Source: CAURNT01 sp963526495 (GTDB taxonomy: Bacteria; Fusobacteriota; Fusobacteriia; Fusobacteriales; Leptotrichiaceae). Taken from it: DNA of 55,227 bases. This document shows positions 35,599-44,639 of the stretch, piece by piece. How positions within the stretch are numbered: the first letter of the stretch is position 1; each line of letters begins with the position of its first letter. The notes beneath the pieces are model-generated. The model saw nothing but the letters and a program-made list of their open reading frames with translations. It ran no database searches and was not told the DNA's origin. The translations under genes and the position numbers were made by a program. The stretch covers positions 1-55,227 of the forward strand of contig CAURNT010000005.1 in NCBI GenBank assembly GCA_963526495.1. The letters are read 5' to 3'.

Positions 35599-36408
35599 CT
35601 ATTTTAATTCTTCCATAGCTTTTTCAAATTCTTCTTTATTAGGTGCTTTACCATGCCAACCTGCATTATTTTCCATAAATGAAACACCTTTACCTTTAAC
35701 TGTTTTTGCTATAATAACTGTTGGTTTACCCTTAGTATTACGAGCTTCTTCTAAAGCTTTTCTAATTTCTTCAAAATTATGACCATCAATATTAATTACA
35801 TGCCAATTAAATGCTTTAAATTTATCAGTTAATGGTTCAACTGGCATAACTTTTGATACATTCCCATCTATTTGTAAATCGTTTGAATCAACTATAGCAA
35901 CTAAATTATCTAATCCAAAATGAGGTGCAGACATAAACGCTTCCCATACTTGACCTTCTTGTAATTCTCCATCACCTAATATAGCATATACTCTGAAATC
36001 GTCATTTGAAATTTTAGCTGATATTGCCATACCTTGAGCTGCAGATAATCCTTGTCCTAAAGACCCTGTAGACATATCTATTCCTGGTAGTTTTTTAAGA
36101 TCAGGATGTCCTTGAAGAGGTGAGCCGAATTTTCTAAGTTCTGTAACTAAAGCTTTATCAACATAGCCCTTTTCCATTAAAGTAGCATATATTGCAGGAG
36201 CTGCATGCCCTTTTGATAATACAAATCTATCTCTTTTAGGTGATCTTGCATCAGATGGATCTAATTTCATTTCTTCAAAATATAGAACTGTTAATAAATC
36301 TGCTATAGAAAGTGACCCTCCAGGATGCCCAGATTTTGCATGATATACCATTTCTACAATATTTCTTCTAATGTTTTTTGAAATTTCTTTTAATTCTAAA
36401 ATTTCCAT
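35599..36408 (-). CDS. Transketolase, N-terminal subunit
   Basis: 269 residues: SGHPGGSLSIADLLTVLYF, RDRFVLSKGHAAPAIYA, STGSLGQGLSAAQGMAIS and the thiamine-diphosphate motif GDGELQEGQVWEAFM...NDLQIDGN. The split N/C arrangement is frequent in Firmicutes, Fusobacteria and archaea. Follows the GPH-type transporter gene by 9 bp, suggesting joint uptake and metabolism of a pentose or glycoside. Confidence 0.93.
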   Translation of the reverse strand: MEILELKEISKNIRRNIVEMVYHAKSGHPGGSLSIADLLTVLYFEEMKLDPSDARSPKRDRFVLSKGHAAPAIYATLMEKGYVDKALVTELRKFGSPLQGHPDLKKLPGIDMSTGSLGQGLSAAQGMAISAKISNDDFRVYAILGDGELQEGQVWEAFMSAPHFGLDNLVAIVDSNDLQIDGNVSKVMPVEPLTDKFKAFNWHVINIDGHNFEEIRKALEEARNTKGKPTVIIAKTVKGKGVSFMENNAGWHGKAPNKEEFEKAMEELK

Positions 36409-36417
36409 AAATTCCTC

Positions 36418-37737
36418 CTATATTTCACTTTTTTTTAAATAATAACAAATAAATGATATAACTAAAAAGATTAATGCAACAAATAATGTTGCTAGTATAC
36501 CATATTTAGTAGCACCACCATTATTTGTACCTAAAGTTAATAGTAGTGTTGTTGTAACAATTTGAATAAGCATAGCAAGTTTTAAAAATAATCCTTGTAT
36601 TCCAAACATCATTCCTTCAATTCTTAACTTATCTTTTTCATATATTTTATTAGATATTTCACTTAACATTGCAGGTGGGAATATAAAGGCAGAACCACTT
36701 ACACCCATACCAACTACAACAAAAGAGAAATAGAATATGTATATATTTTTTTCTCCTAGTAGTATTAATAAAACTACTCCGACAAATATTAATAATAAAT
36801 CTAATAACATAACTTGTCTATATTCATATTTTTCACACAATTTTTTAGTAATTGGGAAAAATATAGCTGATACTAAGAAAAGCAGAGCTGTTGGTATCAT
36901 AGAAGCCTTTTCAGGTTGTCCTAATATTCCAGTAACATAATATATTATAGAATTACGTATTATATTAAATCCTGAAAAGAAAAAGAAAAATCCTATAAAA
37001 TATAATAATATTTCTTTATTTCTCAAATACGAAACAGATGTTGAAAATTTTATATGTTCTTGATTTTCTACTCTATTTGCATTCTTATTTTCCTTAATAC
37101 CAAACACAGAAACAAGTACCAATATTCCTGAAATAACAGAAAATATTGTTACCATAATACGCATAGCCGTATCAAAACTATAACCTTTTTTTATTAAAAT
37201 ATCTAATACTAATGAACTAAATATTAAAGGTATAGCTGTAAAAATCAATCTAAAAACTGATTGTATAGTTGAAAGATTTAATCTTTCACTTTTACTTGAA
37301 GATAAATCTGCAAGAAGAGCATTATATGGACCTCCTACTAAAGTATATCCTGTAAAATACACACTACCTACAACCGATAAATATATAGTTGAAATTATCA
37401 CAGAATTACTTATAGGAACAAAAAATAGTATTGTTGAAAATACTAAGGGTAGTAATCCAACTAACATATATACAGATCTTCTTCCTAACCTAGATTTAGA
37501 GTTATCAGATAGATATCCTACTAAAGGATCTGTAAAAGCATCAACTAAACGCATTATAAGGAAAGCGATAACAAGCATAGAAACTGGAATTATAGGTTTA
37601 ATTCCATACTTTTCTATCGTAGTTGATGAAGGCAAATAAAAATATTGCACCCACTGATTAAATATTTGATCTAACATGAAATAACCAACACCTAGACCAT
37701 AAAAAATATATGTTGCTTTATTTAATTTTTTATTCAT
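36418..37737 (-). CDS. GPH-family sugar:cation symporter (MFS)
   Basis: 439 residues, about 12 membrane segments. The GPH signature is clear: RLVDAFTDPLVGYLSDNSKS then RLGRRSVYMLVGLLP (loop 2-3), and GGPYNALLADLS later. GPH symporters take up glycosides, pentosides or hexuronides with a cation. Upstream of a split transketolase. Substrate unknown. GGAG ribosome site present. Confidence 0.85.
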   Translation of the reverse strand: MNKKLNKATYIFYGLGVGYFMLDQIFNQWVQYFYLPSSTTIEKYGIKPIIPVSMLVIAFLIMRLVDAFTDPLVGYLSDNSKSRLGRRSVYMLVGLLPLVFSTILFFVPISNSVIISTIYLSVVGSVYFTGYTLVGGPYNALLADLSSSKSERLNLSTIQSVFRLIFTAIPLIFSSLVLDILIKKGYSFDTAMRIMVTIFSVISGILVLVSVFGIKENKNANRVENQEHIKFSTSVSYLRNKEILLYFIGFFFFFSGFNIIRNSIIYYVTGILGQPEKASMIPTALLFLVSAIFFPITKKLCEKYEYRQVMLLDLLLIFVGVVLLILLGEKNIYIFYFSFVVVGMGVSGSAFIFPPAMLSEISNKIYEKDKLRIEGMMFGIQGLFLKLAMLIQIVTTTLLLTLGTNNGGATKYGILATLFVALIFLVISFICYYLKKSEI

Positions 37738-37784
37738 GTAGTCTCCTTTATTATTTAATTTATTACATTATATTTTAACATATT

Positions 37785-38705
37785 TTACTTAAAATTCAAA
37801 AAATTTTGAATTGAATTTGTATACTCCCACTTATATTGAAGATATATTCTAACGTGTTGACCTTTTCTAAAGGCTTTAAACTGAGGTTTAATAATATCTT
37901 TATTATCTAGTATTTTATTTTTTAGCTTTTCATATTCAGATTTAACTATACTATATGGGGTTGCTTCATCTTTTTCTGATTGTAATATTAATGTAGGGAC
38001 TAATCCTAAAATTTCTGATAATCTTAATTTAGATAACATATTATCTATTCTATAATTAAATATAGAATGTATATATTCTACAAAAAATCTAGGTATTTTA
38101 ATTTTTCCAATTTTTGAATTTATAAGAAGTATCTGTTTTACATTTGATACCGGAGAATCAAGTATTAATTTTTCTATACAGATCTCTTCATTTTTTAATT
38201 CTTCTTTATATAAATAAGGAACTAATGCAGAACCCATACCTCCTTGAGAAAATCCATAAAGTATAAAATTTTTAGTATTAAATTTTTCTTTTAACATCTT
38301 TATAGTATTAAATATATCCCTTGCAAAATAATAACCAAATGCTGTTCTCGCTTCATCAGATTTACCCGAATTTCTTAAATCTGGTAAAAATATATTATAC
38401 TTTTCATCAAGTTGCATATCTTTAAAAAGTTGTAAAAATTTCAAACTAAATATCCTATTATTATTTCTACCATGAGATATAATTATAGTTTTAGTTGCAC
38501 CCTCAACTGGTATATACCATCCAAATAAATGTATATCATCTGATTTATACTCAATTTCACTATACTCCATATCAAATGATTTAGGAGAATATTTACCACA
38601 TATAAATCTATTTTTACTTTTAGTTACATCATTAAGAGATTTTTCTAAAGTAACTCTTTTATAAACTTCTATTTTATTTATAAAAAACTTTGTCAACCCA
38701 AACAT
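37785..38705 (-). CDS. Alpha/beta hydrolase
   Basis: About 306 residues from the ATG at 38705. The in-frame TTG one codon upstream is too close to GGGGAG; the ATG overlaps the upstream stop as TGATG. Fold landmarks: IISHGRNNNR (oxyanion HG), DLRNSGKS, nucleophile elbow YGFSQGG (Ser about 171), SEKDEATP with a candidate Asp, and GQHVRIYLQYKWEY with the His. N-terminal hydrophobic stretch (FGLTKFFINKI) is short. The BEM46/YfhR-type serine hydrolases look similar. Substrate unknown. Confidence 0.8.
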   Translation of the reverse strand: MFGLTKFFINKIEVYKRVTLEKSLNDVTKSKNRFICGKYSPKSFDMEYSEIEYKSDDIHLFGWYIPVEGATKTIIISHGRNNNRIFSLKFLQLFKDMQLDEKYNIFLPDLRNSGKSDEARTAFGYYFARDIFNTIKMLKEKFNTKNFILYGFSQGGMGSALVPYLYKEELKNEEICIEKLILDSPVSNVKQILLINSKIGKIKIPRFFVEYIHSIFNYRIDNMLSKLRLSEILGLVPTLILQSEKDEATPYSIVKSEYEKLKNKILDNKDIIKPQFKAFRKGQHVRIYLQYKWEYTNSIQNFLNFK

Positions 38706-39868
38706 CAATTCTCCCCTTTCAAATATATTACATTTAATTTTTCCTTTTCTTTTTTTAATAATTCATATAATAAAAAAGCATTCTTCTCAATTTTTATCTT
38801 ATGACTTACATAATTTTTTTCTATATCTTTCCAATTAACAAATATATTAATATTTTTTTCTTTAAGATATTTAATATAATTCCTTCCATTATTATTCATA
38901 GCTAGAACTCTAATATATTCAATATCAGCTTCTTTATCTATATCCTCATTTTGTATATCGAGCAAAAGATTTAAAATTAGCCTTTTTACTCTATTTTTAC
39001 TAATATTTCTAGAAACTATTTTTCTAAAAAATTCTTTACTACTGTTTGCTACTAAATTTTTTTGTATCCTATTATATATACTATCATTATAATCATATAC
39101 TTTTATTATTTCATTCTTTGATTTAACATTGAACATATATTTAAAAAGTTCAAAAATTCTATCTTCAATATTTTCAAAATCAATATTTTTACTTTCTAAA
39201 ACTTCTTTTGTGTTACTCGGTATCAATTTATTAACATCTTGTTTATTATAATTTTCTCTAATAAAACTAGCCGAGGCTATATTACCTAATATTTTATCAT
39301 CATTATAATCTACATTTTTTCTTTTAATAGGATAATATTTCAATTTCATAGAATTTTCTATTATAGATTTAATATATGATATTGCTAATATGTTATTAGA
39401 TTTATACCAATTTTCATACCCTAATTCCTCCAATATTTTTTGGTGAGAACTTGTATAACTAAAACCTTTTTTTTGTAATTCTTTTAATTTTAATGAATAT
39501 GTTTCAGTTTTTTGTAATTCTATAACTTTAACAAATGTTTTTAAATCATCATTTTCTACACCAAAAACCTGAAGTTCAACACCAAGTTTTTCTAATATTT
39601 TAGTTGAAAAAATACCAAAAACTTCTGCATTTTGTATAGAATAATAACAAGGAAGTTCAACTACTAAATCATATCCATTCTCTACAGCAATAAATGCCTT
39701 TTCAAACTTATTTAAAATTGAAAGTTCTCCTCTTTGCACAAAATTACCACTAACAACTGCAATTTTAATTATAGGATTCATTTCATTTATCTTATCTATT
39801 TGATATTGATGTCCATTATGAAATGGATTAAATTCAGCTACTACACCTACTTTCATATTCTTAACCAC
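38705..39868 (-). CDS. tmcAL: tRNA(Met) cytidine acetate ligase TmcAL
   Basis: About 387 residues. MKVGVVAEFNPFHNGHQYQI carries the HxGH nucleotidyltransferase motif, followed by IAVVSGNFVQRGELS and LPCYYSIQNAEVFG, all TmcAL/YlbM signatures. It adds acetate to the wobble cytidine of elongator tRNA-Met. The start is probably the GTG at 39868 (GGAGG 5 nt upstream); the ATG at 39880 overlaps the GGAGG and the later ATG (MKVG) is too far. An extended -10 TGCTATACT lies just upstream (about 39895-39887). Confidence 0.9.
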   Translation of the reverse strand: MVKNMKVGVVAEFNPFHNGHQYQIDKINEMNPIIKIAVVSGNFVQRGELSILNKFEKAFIAVENGYDLVVELPCYYSIQNAEVFGIFSTKILEKLGVELQVFGVENDDLKTFVKVIELQKTETYSLKLKELQKKGFSYTSSHQKILEELGYENWYKSNNILAISYIKSIIENSMKLKYYPIKRKNVDYNDDKILGNIASASFIRENYNKQDVNKLIPSNTKEVLESKNIDFENIEDRIFELFKYMFNVKSKNEIIKVYDYNDSIYNRIQKNLVANSSKEFFRKIVSRNISKNRVKRLILNLLLDIQNEDIDKEADIEYIRVLAMNNNGRNYIKYLKEKNINIFVNWKDIEKNYVSHKIKIEKNAFLLYELLKKEKEKLNVIYLKGEN

Positions 39869-39901
39869 ATACACCTCCATATTTATAGTATAGCAAAATT
39901 T

Positions 39902-39931
39902 AAAAAAAATAAAAAGAGGACTTAAGTCCTC
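39902..39931 (-). terminator. Terminator of the rpsB-mreB-tnpA operon
   Basis: Perfect 16-bp palindrome GAGGACTTAAGTCCTC (39916-39931), followed on the minus strand by TTTTTATTTTTTTT. It begins 3 bp after the stop codon of the TnpA-like gene. Confidence 0.9.
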
Positions 39932-39933
39932 AA

Positions 39934-40374
39934 CTATTCATGATCATGATTACAATGGCATACATCGCAATTATGATCTACTATATCACATTTTATCTTA
40001 GTTTTAATATAATGCATTATCATATCCTTACTAGGAACACCTTCTGTTATTAAAAAATAAGTTTTTTCCCATAAACCATCTTCTGCCTCTACATTTTTAA
40101 ATTCTTTTTTTATTAATCTAGAAGTCGAACTTTTATAAGCATTAATAAACTTAGAAATTTCACTTTTAGGGTGTGCTTTAAACTTTATATGCATATGATC
40201 TGCTTCGTAGCTATAATCATAAATCTCTATTAAATAAGGTTTAGATAATTGTTTAAATTTTTCTATATTAAAATTTACTATCTCATCATTAAATATCGGC
40301 ATTCTATTTTTAGTAACAAGTACCAATTGATAATATAGCGCAAATACAGAATGATTATTTCCATATATTTCCAT
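39934..40374 (-). CDS. IS200/IS605-type TnpA (Y1 HUH transposase), apparently without an element
   Basis: 146 residues. N-terminal NHSVFALYYQLVLVTKNRMPIF matches TnpA (HSVY.L.YHLVWVTKYR). Metal motif DHMHIKF (His60, His62, HxH), KSSTSRLIKKEF helix, LWEKTYFLIT and the catalytic tyrosine in MIMHYIKTK (Tyr122) are all present, so it looks complete. After it comes a Cys/His-rich tail (CDVCHCNHDHE) not typical of the family. It starts 1 nt after the mreB stop with an AAAGGA site inside mreB, and stops 3 nt before a terminator. No TnpB and no subterminal hairpins beyond the terminator are visible. It may be a domesticated single-gene derivative. Confidence 0.8.
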   Translation of the reverse strand: MEIYGNNHSVFALYYQLVLVTKNRMPIFNDEIVNFNIEKFKQLSKPYLIEIYDYSYEADHMHIKFKAHPKSEISKFINAYKSSTSRLIKKEFKNVEAEDGLWEKTYFLITEGVPSKDMIMHYIKTKIKCDIVDHNCDVCHCNHDHE

Positions 40375-40375
40375 T

Positions 40376-41410
40376 TTAATTTTCCTTTACTAATAATGTG
40401 GCTAATAATTTTTTGTTATTAAAAGCATAAGCTCCACCAATAACAACTGAATCTAAAGGATTTTCAGGAATATTAACCTTAACATTAACACTATTTTCTA
40501 TCAGTTTGTCAAAACTTTTAATTAAAGAACCTCCACCAGTTAATATTATTCCATTATCCAATATATCTGATGATAATTCCGGAGGACATTTACCTAAAAC
40601 CTCTCTAACAGATGATAATATATCTTTAAGAGAAGATATTATAGCTTCTTGAACTTCATTAGAAGATATTTTTCTTTCAACTGGACTTTTAGTTAAAATA
40701 TCTAATCCCTTTATTATCATATTTTTATTCTCTGATTCTGGAACTTTTATAGCAGTAGCTAATTCTTTTTTTATATTTTCTGCAGTTTTTTCCCCTATAT
40801 TTATACCAAGATTATTCTTAACATACTTAACTATATCTTCATCTAATCTATTACCCGCTATTCTTATAGATTTTGATACAACTATTTCATCAAGGGATAA
40901 TATTGCAATATCAGTAGAACCTCCTCCTATATCTATTACTATATTCCCATTAGGATGTGATATATCTATACCTGTTCCCATAAGAGCTGCACGCCCTTCT
41001 TCTATTAAAAACATTCTTTTAGCATCATCTATAGAATTAAATAAAGCACGTTTTTCTACAGTTGTTACTTCAATAGGAACACAGATTATCACTTCCGGTT
41101 TAAATAACGAATATCCATAAAGTTTTTTCATAAATATTGAGAGCATAAGACGAGTTGAATCAAGATCTGATATAACACCATCTCTAAGAGGTTTTATAAC
41201 TTCTATACTATCAGGATTTTTCCCTAACATACTTCTTGCTTCCTGCCCCACTGCAACTACTTCACGAGTTTTTTTATCTATAACTATAACTGATGGTTCA
41301 TTAAGAACTATCTTACCTTTTTGTTTATCATAAAACAAAATATTAGAGGTACCTAAATCTATTGATATTTGTTTTTTTACTCTAAAAAAATTAATGAATC
41401 TATTAAACAT
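40376..41410 (-). CDS. Rod-shape actin homologue MreB/Mbl
   Basis: 344 residues. Actin-fold motifs: ISIDLGTSNILFY (phosphate 1), VIDIGGGSTDIAI (phosphate 2), and TGGGSLIKSFDKLI (adenosine). An N-terminal basic/aromatic patch (FNRFINFFRVKK) fits membrane binding. Organises elongation-mode peptidoglycan synthesis. It begins directly after frr (1 nt gap) with no obvious ribosome site, implying translational coupling. The mreC/mreD partners are not adjacent. Confidence 0.93.
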   Translation of the reverse strand: MFNRFINFFRVKKQISIDLGTSNILFYDKQKGKIVLNEPSVIVIDKKTREVVAVGQEARSMLGKNPDSIEVIKPLRDGVISDLDSTRLMLSIFMKKLYGYSLFKPEVIICVPIEVTTVEKRALFNSIDDAKRMFLIEEGRAALMGTGIDISHPNGNIVIDIGGGSTDIAILSLDEIVVSKSIRIAGNRLDEDIVKYVKNNLGINIGEKTAENIKKELATAIKVPESENKNMIIKGLDILTKSPVERKISSNEVQEAIISSLKDILSSVREVLGKCPPELSSDILDNGIILTGGGSLIKSFDKLIENSVNVKVNIPENPLDSVVIGGAYAFNNKKLLATLLVKEN

Positions 41411-41411
41411 A

Positions 41412-41969
41412 CTATATACTTAATAATTCTTTTTCTTTTTTATTTAACAATTCATCAATAGAAGCTATTATTTTATCAGTTAATTTTTGTATTTTATCTT
41501 CAGTTTGTTTTAATTCATCTTCAGTTATTTCTGAATCTTTTTCTAATTTTCTAACTTTATTATTAAAATCTTTTCTAATATTTCTTGCAGCTACTTTTCC
41601 TTCTTCTGCTTCTTTTTTAGCAAGTTTTACATATTCTTTTCTTCTTTCTTCTGTAAGTTCAGGTACTACAAGTCTGATAATTTTACCATCATTTGAAGGT
41701 GTGAACCCTATATTTGCTGCAAGTATAGCTTTTTCTATAGTTGGTATTAAAGATTTATCCCAAGGATCTATAACAAGTAATCTAGCTTCAGGAGCTGATA
41801 CTGTCCCAACTTGATTTAAAGGTGACATTTGACCATAATAATCAACAGTAACACCATCTATCATTGAAACATTAGCACGACCTGCTCTAATATGTAAAAA
41901 TTGATTTTTTGTACTTTCTAAAGTTTTCCCCATTTTTTCTTCTAATTCCAATAATAATTCATCTAGCAT
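41412..41969 (-). CDS. frr: Ribosome recycling factor
   Basis: 185 residues. FLHIRAGRANVSMIDGVTVDYYG, GKIIRLVVPELTEERRKE and AAEEGKVAARNIRKD-like segments are typical. Disassembles post-termination ribosomes with EF-G. Conserved pyrH-frr order, followed here by mreB. Confidence 0.97.
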   Translation of the reverse strand: MLDELLLELEEKMGKTLESTKNQFLHIRAGRANVSMIDGVTVDYYGQMSPLNQVGTVSAPEARLLVIDPWDKSLIPTIEKAILAANIGFTPSNDGKIIRLVVPELTEERRKEYVKLAKKEAEEGKVAARNIRKDFNNKVRKLEKDSEITEDELKQTEDKIQKLTDKIIASIDELLNKKEKELLSI

Positions 41970-41982
41970 ATTTACTCCCTCT

Positions 41983-42696
41983 TTATTTATTATATACTTT
42001 TGTTCCTATATTTTCTCCATTTACAAGTTTATTCATATTCCCTTCTTTTAAGGCATTAAATACAACTACTGGCATATTATTTTCTCTACATAAAGAAAGT
42101 GCTGTAGCATCCATTACTTGTAAATTTTGAGTTAATGCTTCAGTAAATGTAATATTTTCATACTTAATTGCATCATCATATTTAGCAGGATCTTTATCAT
42201 AGATACCATCAACCTTAGTTCCTTTAGCTAATACATCAGCATTTATTTCTATAGCTCTTAATGCTCCACCTGAATCAGTTGTAAAATATGGACTTCCAAC
42301 ACCTGCGGCAAATATTACAACTCTTCCTTTTTCTAAATGTCTTATTGCTCTTCTTCTAATATATGGTTCTGCAACTTGTGGCATAGATATAGCTGTTAAA
42401 ACTCTTGTCGGAACTCCATATTTTTCTATCATTGTTTGAAGTGCAAGTGCATTCATAACCGTAGCAAGCATACCCATAGTATCACCTGTTGATCTATCCA
42501 TTCCTGCTTTTTCACCAAGTTTCCCTCTAAATATATTTCCTCCCCCTATAACTATAGCAAGTTCTGCCCCTTGAGAATGTATTTGTTTTATTTGTTTAGC
42601 AAAACTATCTAAAACCTCATCAGAGTATCCAAAATTCTTATTTCCTGCAAGTGCTTCCCCACTTAATTTAAGTAATATTCTTTTATACTTTAACAT
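41983..42696 (-). CDS. pyrH: UMP kinase
   Basis: 237 residues of the amino-acid-kinase fold: RILLKLSGEALAG, AIVIGGGNIFRG, DRSTGDTMGMLATVMNAL, and DGIYDKDPAKY. Hexameric kinase making UDP. Separated from tsf by a strong hairpin that may set relative expression. Confidence 0.97.
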   Translation of the reverse strand: MLKYKRILLKLSGEALAGNKNFGYSDEVLDSFAKQIKQIHSQGAELAIVIGGGNIFRGKLGEKAGMDRSTGDTMGMLATVMNALALQTMIEKYGVPTRVLTAISMPQVAEPYIRRRAIRHLEKGRVVIFAAGVGSPYFTTDSGGALRAIEINADVLAKGTKVDGIYDKDPAKYDDAIKYENITFTEALTQNLQVMDATALSLCRENNMPVVVFNALKEGNMNKLVNGENIGTKVYNK

Positions 42697-42716
42697 TAAA
42701 TTCCTCCATTTATTAA

Positions 42717-42745
42717 GAAAGAGTTTAATAACATTAAACTCTTTC
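42717..42745 (-). terminator. Perfect 13-bp hairpin between tsf and pyrH, probable attenuator or processing site
   Basis: GAAAGAGTTTAAT (42717-42729), a 3-nt loop, then ATTAAACTCTTTC (42733-42745). On the minus strand it is followed only by TTAATAAA, a weak U tract, so read-through into pyrH is expected. Confidence 0.6.
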
Positions 42746-42757
42746 CAATATATCTAT

Positions 42758-43639
42758 TTATTTTGAACTTGCTATTTGTGCTGCAACTTCTGCTGCAAAG
42801 TCTGTTTCTTCTTTTTCTATTCCTTCTCCAACTTTAAATCTAAAGAATGAAATTATTTCAGCTGGTGCCATAAATTCTTTAATAGAAACTTTATCGTCTC
42901 TTACATATTTTTGTTCAAGTAATGTATTTTCTTCATAGAATTTTCTCATCTTACCATCTAATATTTTTTCAATTATAGCTGCTGGTTTTCCTTCTTGTTC
43001 TAACTGATGTCTAGCAATTTCTTTTTCTCTTTCTAAATCATCAGCTGTTACTTCTTCTCTTCTTAAGTAAGAAGGATCCATAGCTGCTATATGCATAGCT
43101 ACTCCATGAGCTTTTTCTACATTTTCATCTGTTCTTTCACCTTTAACATTAACTAAAACTCCAATTTTTCCACCTAAGTGAATGTAGTTAACTACAAATC
43201 CTTCAGTTTCAACTAAAGCTAATCTTCTAATGTTTAAGTTTTCTCCTATTTTAGCTATTAATTCTGTTAATTCAGATTCTACAGTTCCACCATTTAAAGG
43301 TAAAGCTTTTAACTCTTCTACTGTAGATGGTTTTTTATCTAAAGCTAATTCAACTAAAGTATTTCCAAATGCAACGAAATCAGCATTTTTAGCAACGAAA
43401 TCAGTTTCTGAATTAAATTCTAAGATAACACCAACATTTCCATGTTCTCCACCAAATACTAATCCTTCTGCTGCTACTCTTCCTGATTTTTTAGCTGCTT
43501 TAGCTATACCTTTTTCTCTTAACCAGTCTATTGATTTTTCAATATTAGCATCATTTGCTTCTAAAGCTTTTTTACAGTCAAGCATTCCTGCTCCTGTTCT
43601 TTCTCTTAATTCTTTTATTGCTGCTGCAGATACTGCCAT
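42758..43639 (-). CDS. tsf: Elongation factor Ts
   Basis: About 293 residues from the ATG at 43639 (GGAGG 8 nt upstream); the GTG at 43654 is part of the ribosome site. N-terminal UBA-like domain (IKELRERTGAGMLDCKKALE) and core TDFVAKN motif. Exchanges GDP on EF-Tu. Standard rpsB-tsf pair. Confidence 0.97.
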   Translation of the reverse strand: MAVSAAAIKELRERTGAGMLDCKKALEANDANIEKSIDWLREKGIAKAAKKSGRVAAEGLVFGGEHGNVGVILEFNSETDFVAKNADFVAFGNTLVELALDKKPSTVEELKALPLNGGTVESELTELIAKIGENLNIRRLALVETEGFVVNYIHLGGKIGVLVNVKGERTDENVEKAHGVAMHIAAMDPSYLRREEVTADDLEREKEIARHQLEQEGKPAAIIEKILDGKMRKFYEENTLLEQKYVRDDKVSIKEFMAPAEIISFFRFKVGEGIEKEETDFAAEVAAQIASSK

Positions 43640-43660
43640 TTTAATAACCTCCACTTTCTA

Positions 43661-44428
43661 TTATTCTAATTCTTCTTTTTCAACTACGAAATTTTCTTCT
43701 AAAACTTCTGCTGTTTCTAAATCAGAAGTAGCAAATTCTTCTTGTCCTCCATTTGCTTCAACTACTGCATTAGAAATTACTCTTGCAAATAATTTTATTG
43801 ATCTTATAGCATCATCATTTGCAGGTATTCTGTAAGTTACTAAATCTGGATCTACGTTACTATCTATTAAAGCTATAACTGGTATACCAAGTTTAGCTGC
43901 TTCTTCTAAAGCTAAGAATTCTTTTTTAATATCTACTACGAATAATGCTGCTGGTAATTTTTCCATTTCTTTAATTCCACCAACATTTTTTTGAAGTTTA
44001 GCCATTTCTTTTCTTAAAAGAGCTGCTTCTTTTTTAGTATATGCTGTATCTAAAGTTCCATCAGCATCCATTGCTTCTAATTCTTTTAATTTCTTAACTC
44101 TTTTTTTGATAGTTTCAAGGTTAGTTAAAAGTCCTCCTAACCATCTTTGGTTAACATAGAATCCACCACTTCTTTCAGCTTCTTCTTTCATTGCTTCTTG
44201 AGCTTGTTTTTTAGTTCCTACGAATAATACTTTTCCACCTTCTGAAGCTATTTCTCTTACAAATTCATAAGCTTTCTCTGTAGATGTTAAAGTTTGTTGT
44301 AAATCTAATATATGAAGACCGTTTCTTTCTGCATAAATATACGGTTTCATTTTAGGGTTCCATCTTTTAGCTTGGTGACCAAAGTGTGCTCCTACTTCTA
44401 ATAATTCTTTCATTGAAATTACTGACAT
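43661..44428 (-). CDS. rpsB: 30S ribosomal protein S2
   Basis: 255 residues: LLEVGAHFGHQAKRWNPKM, GTKKQAQEAM, NQRWLGGLLTN, PVIALIDSNVDPDLV. First gene of rpsB-tsf-pyrH-frr-mreB with a strong AGGAGG site and a 100-nt leader containing inverted repeats. Confidence 0.98.
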   Translation of the reverse strand: MSVISMKELLEVGAHFGHQAKRWNPKMKPYIYAERNGLHILDLQQTLTSTEKAYEFVREIASEGGKVLFVGTKKQAQEAMKEEAERSGGFYVNQRWLGGLLTNLETIKKRVKKLKELEAMDADGTLDTAYTKKEAALLRKEMAKLQKNVGGIKEMEKLPAALFVVDIKKEFLALEEAAKLGIPVIALIDSNVDPDLVTYRIPANDDAIRSIKLFARVISNAVVEANGGQEEFATSDLETAEVLEENFVVEKEELE

Positions 44429-44468
44429 AATGTCCTCCTTAAAATTTTGGTTTTTTCATCCACCTTTG

Positions 44469-44567
44469 TTTAGTTGCAAATCTAAAATTATTTAGCACCC
44501 TACAACTAAAAAAAACGAGGTGTGTTTTTTACCTTAATATATTACACTAAAAGCTTGATTTTGTCAA
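44469..44567 (-). promoter_or_regulatory. rpsB promoter and structured leader
   Basis: TTGACA (44567-44562), 17-nt spacer, TAATAT (44544-44539). Downstream the leader pairs TTTAGTTG (44510-44503) with CAACTAAA (44476-44469) around an A/U-rich inner region. Ribosomal-protein operons often carry such autoregulatory leaders; S2 binding is inferred only. Confidence 0.65.
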
Positions 44568-44595
44568 GATAAATCCTAACTTATATATCTATCCC

Positions 44596-44639
44596 TAAAT
44601 TAAAATCGTACGCGTCATTGGATCTTTTATTTTAATTTA
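44596..44639 (-). terminator. AT-rich inverted repeat at the end of the sdpI-like gene
   Basis: Arms TAAATTAAAAT (44596-44606) / ATTTTAATTTA (44629-44639), loop of 22 nt containing CGTACGCGTCATTGG, unusually GC-rich for this window. It overlaps the stop codon. No U run follows on the minus strand, so termination is uncertain. Confidence 0.35.

Noticed and set aside
39916..39931. Perfect palindrome next to TnpA as an IS200 subterminal hairpin
   Set aside because: A T-rich run follows on the transcribed strand, making a terminator the simpler explanation; no matching hairpin was seen at the other side of the gene.
43230..43835. 201-codon plus-strand frame across tsf and rpsB
   Set aside because: Antisense to two ribosomal/translation genes; its Ser/Thr/Phe-rich composition is a mirror effect of Lys/Glu-rich coding sequence.
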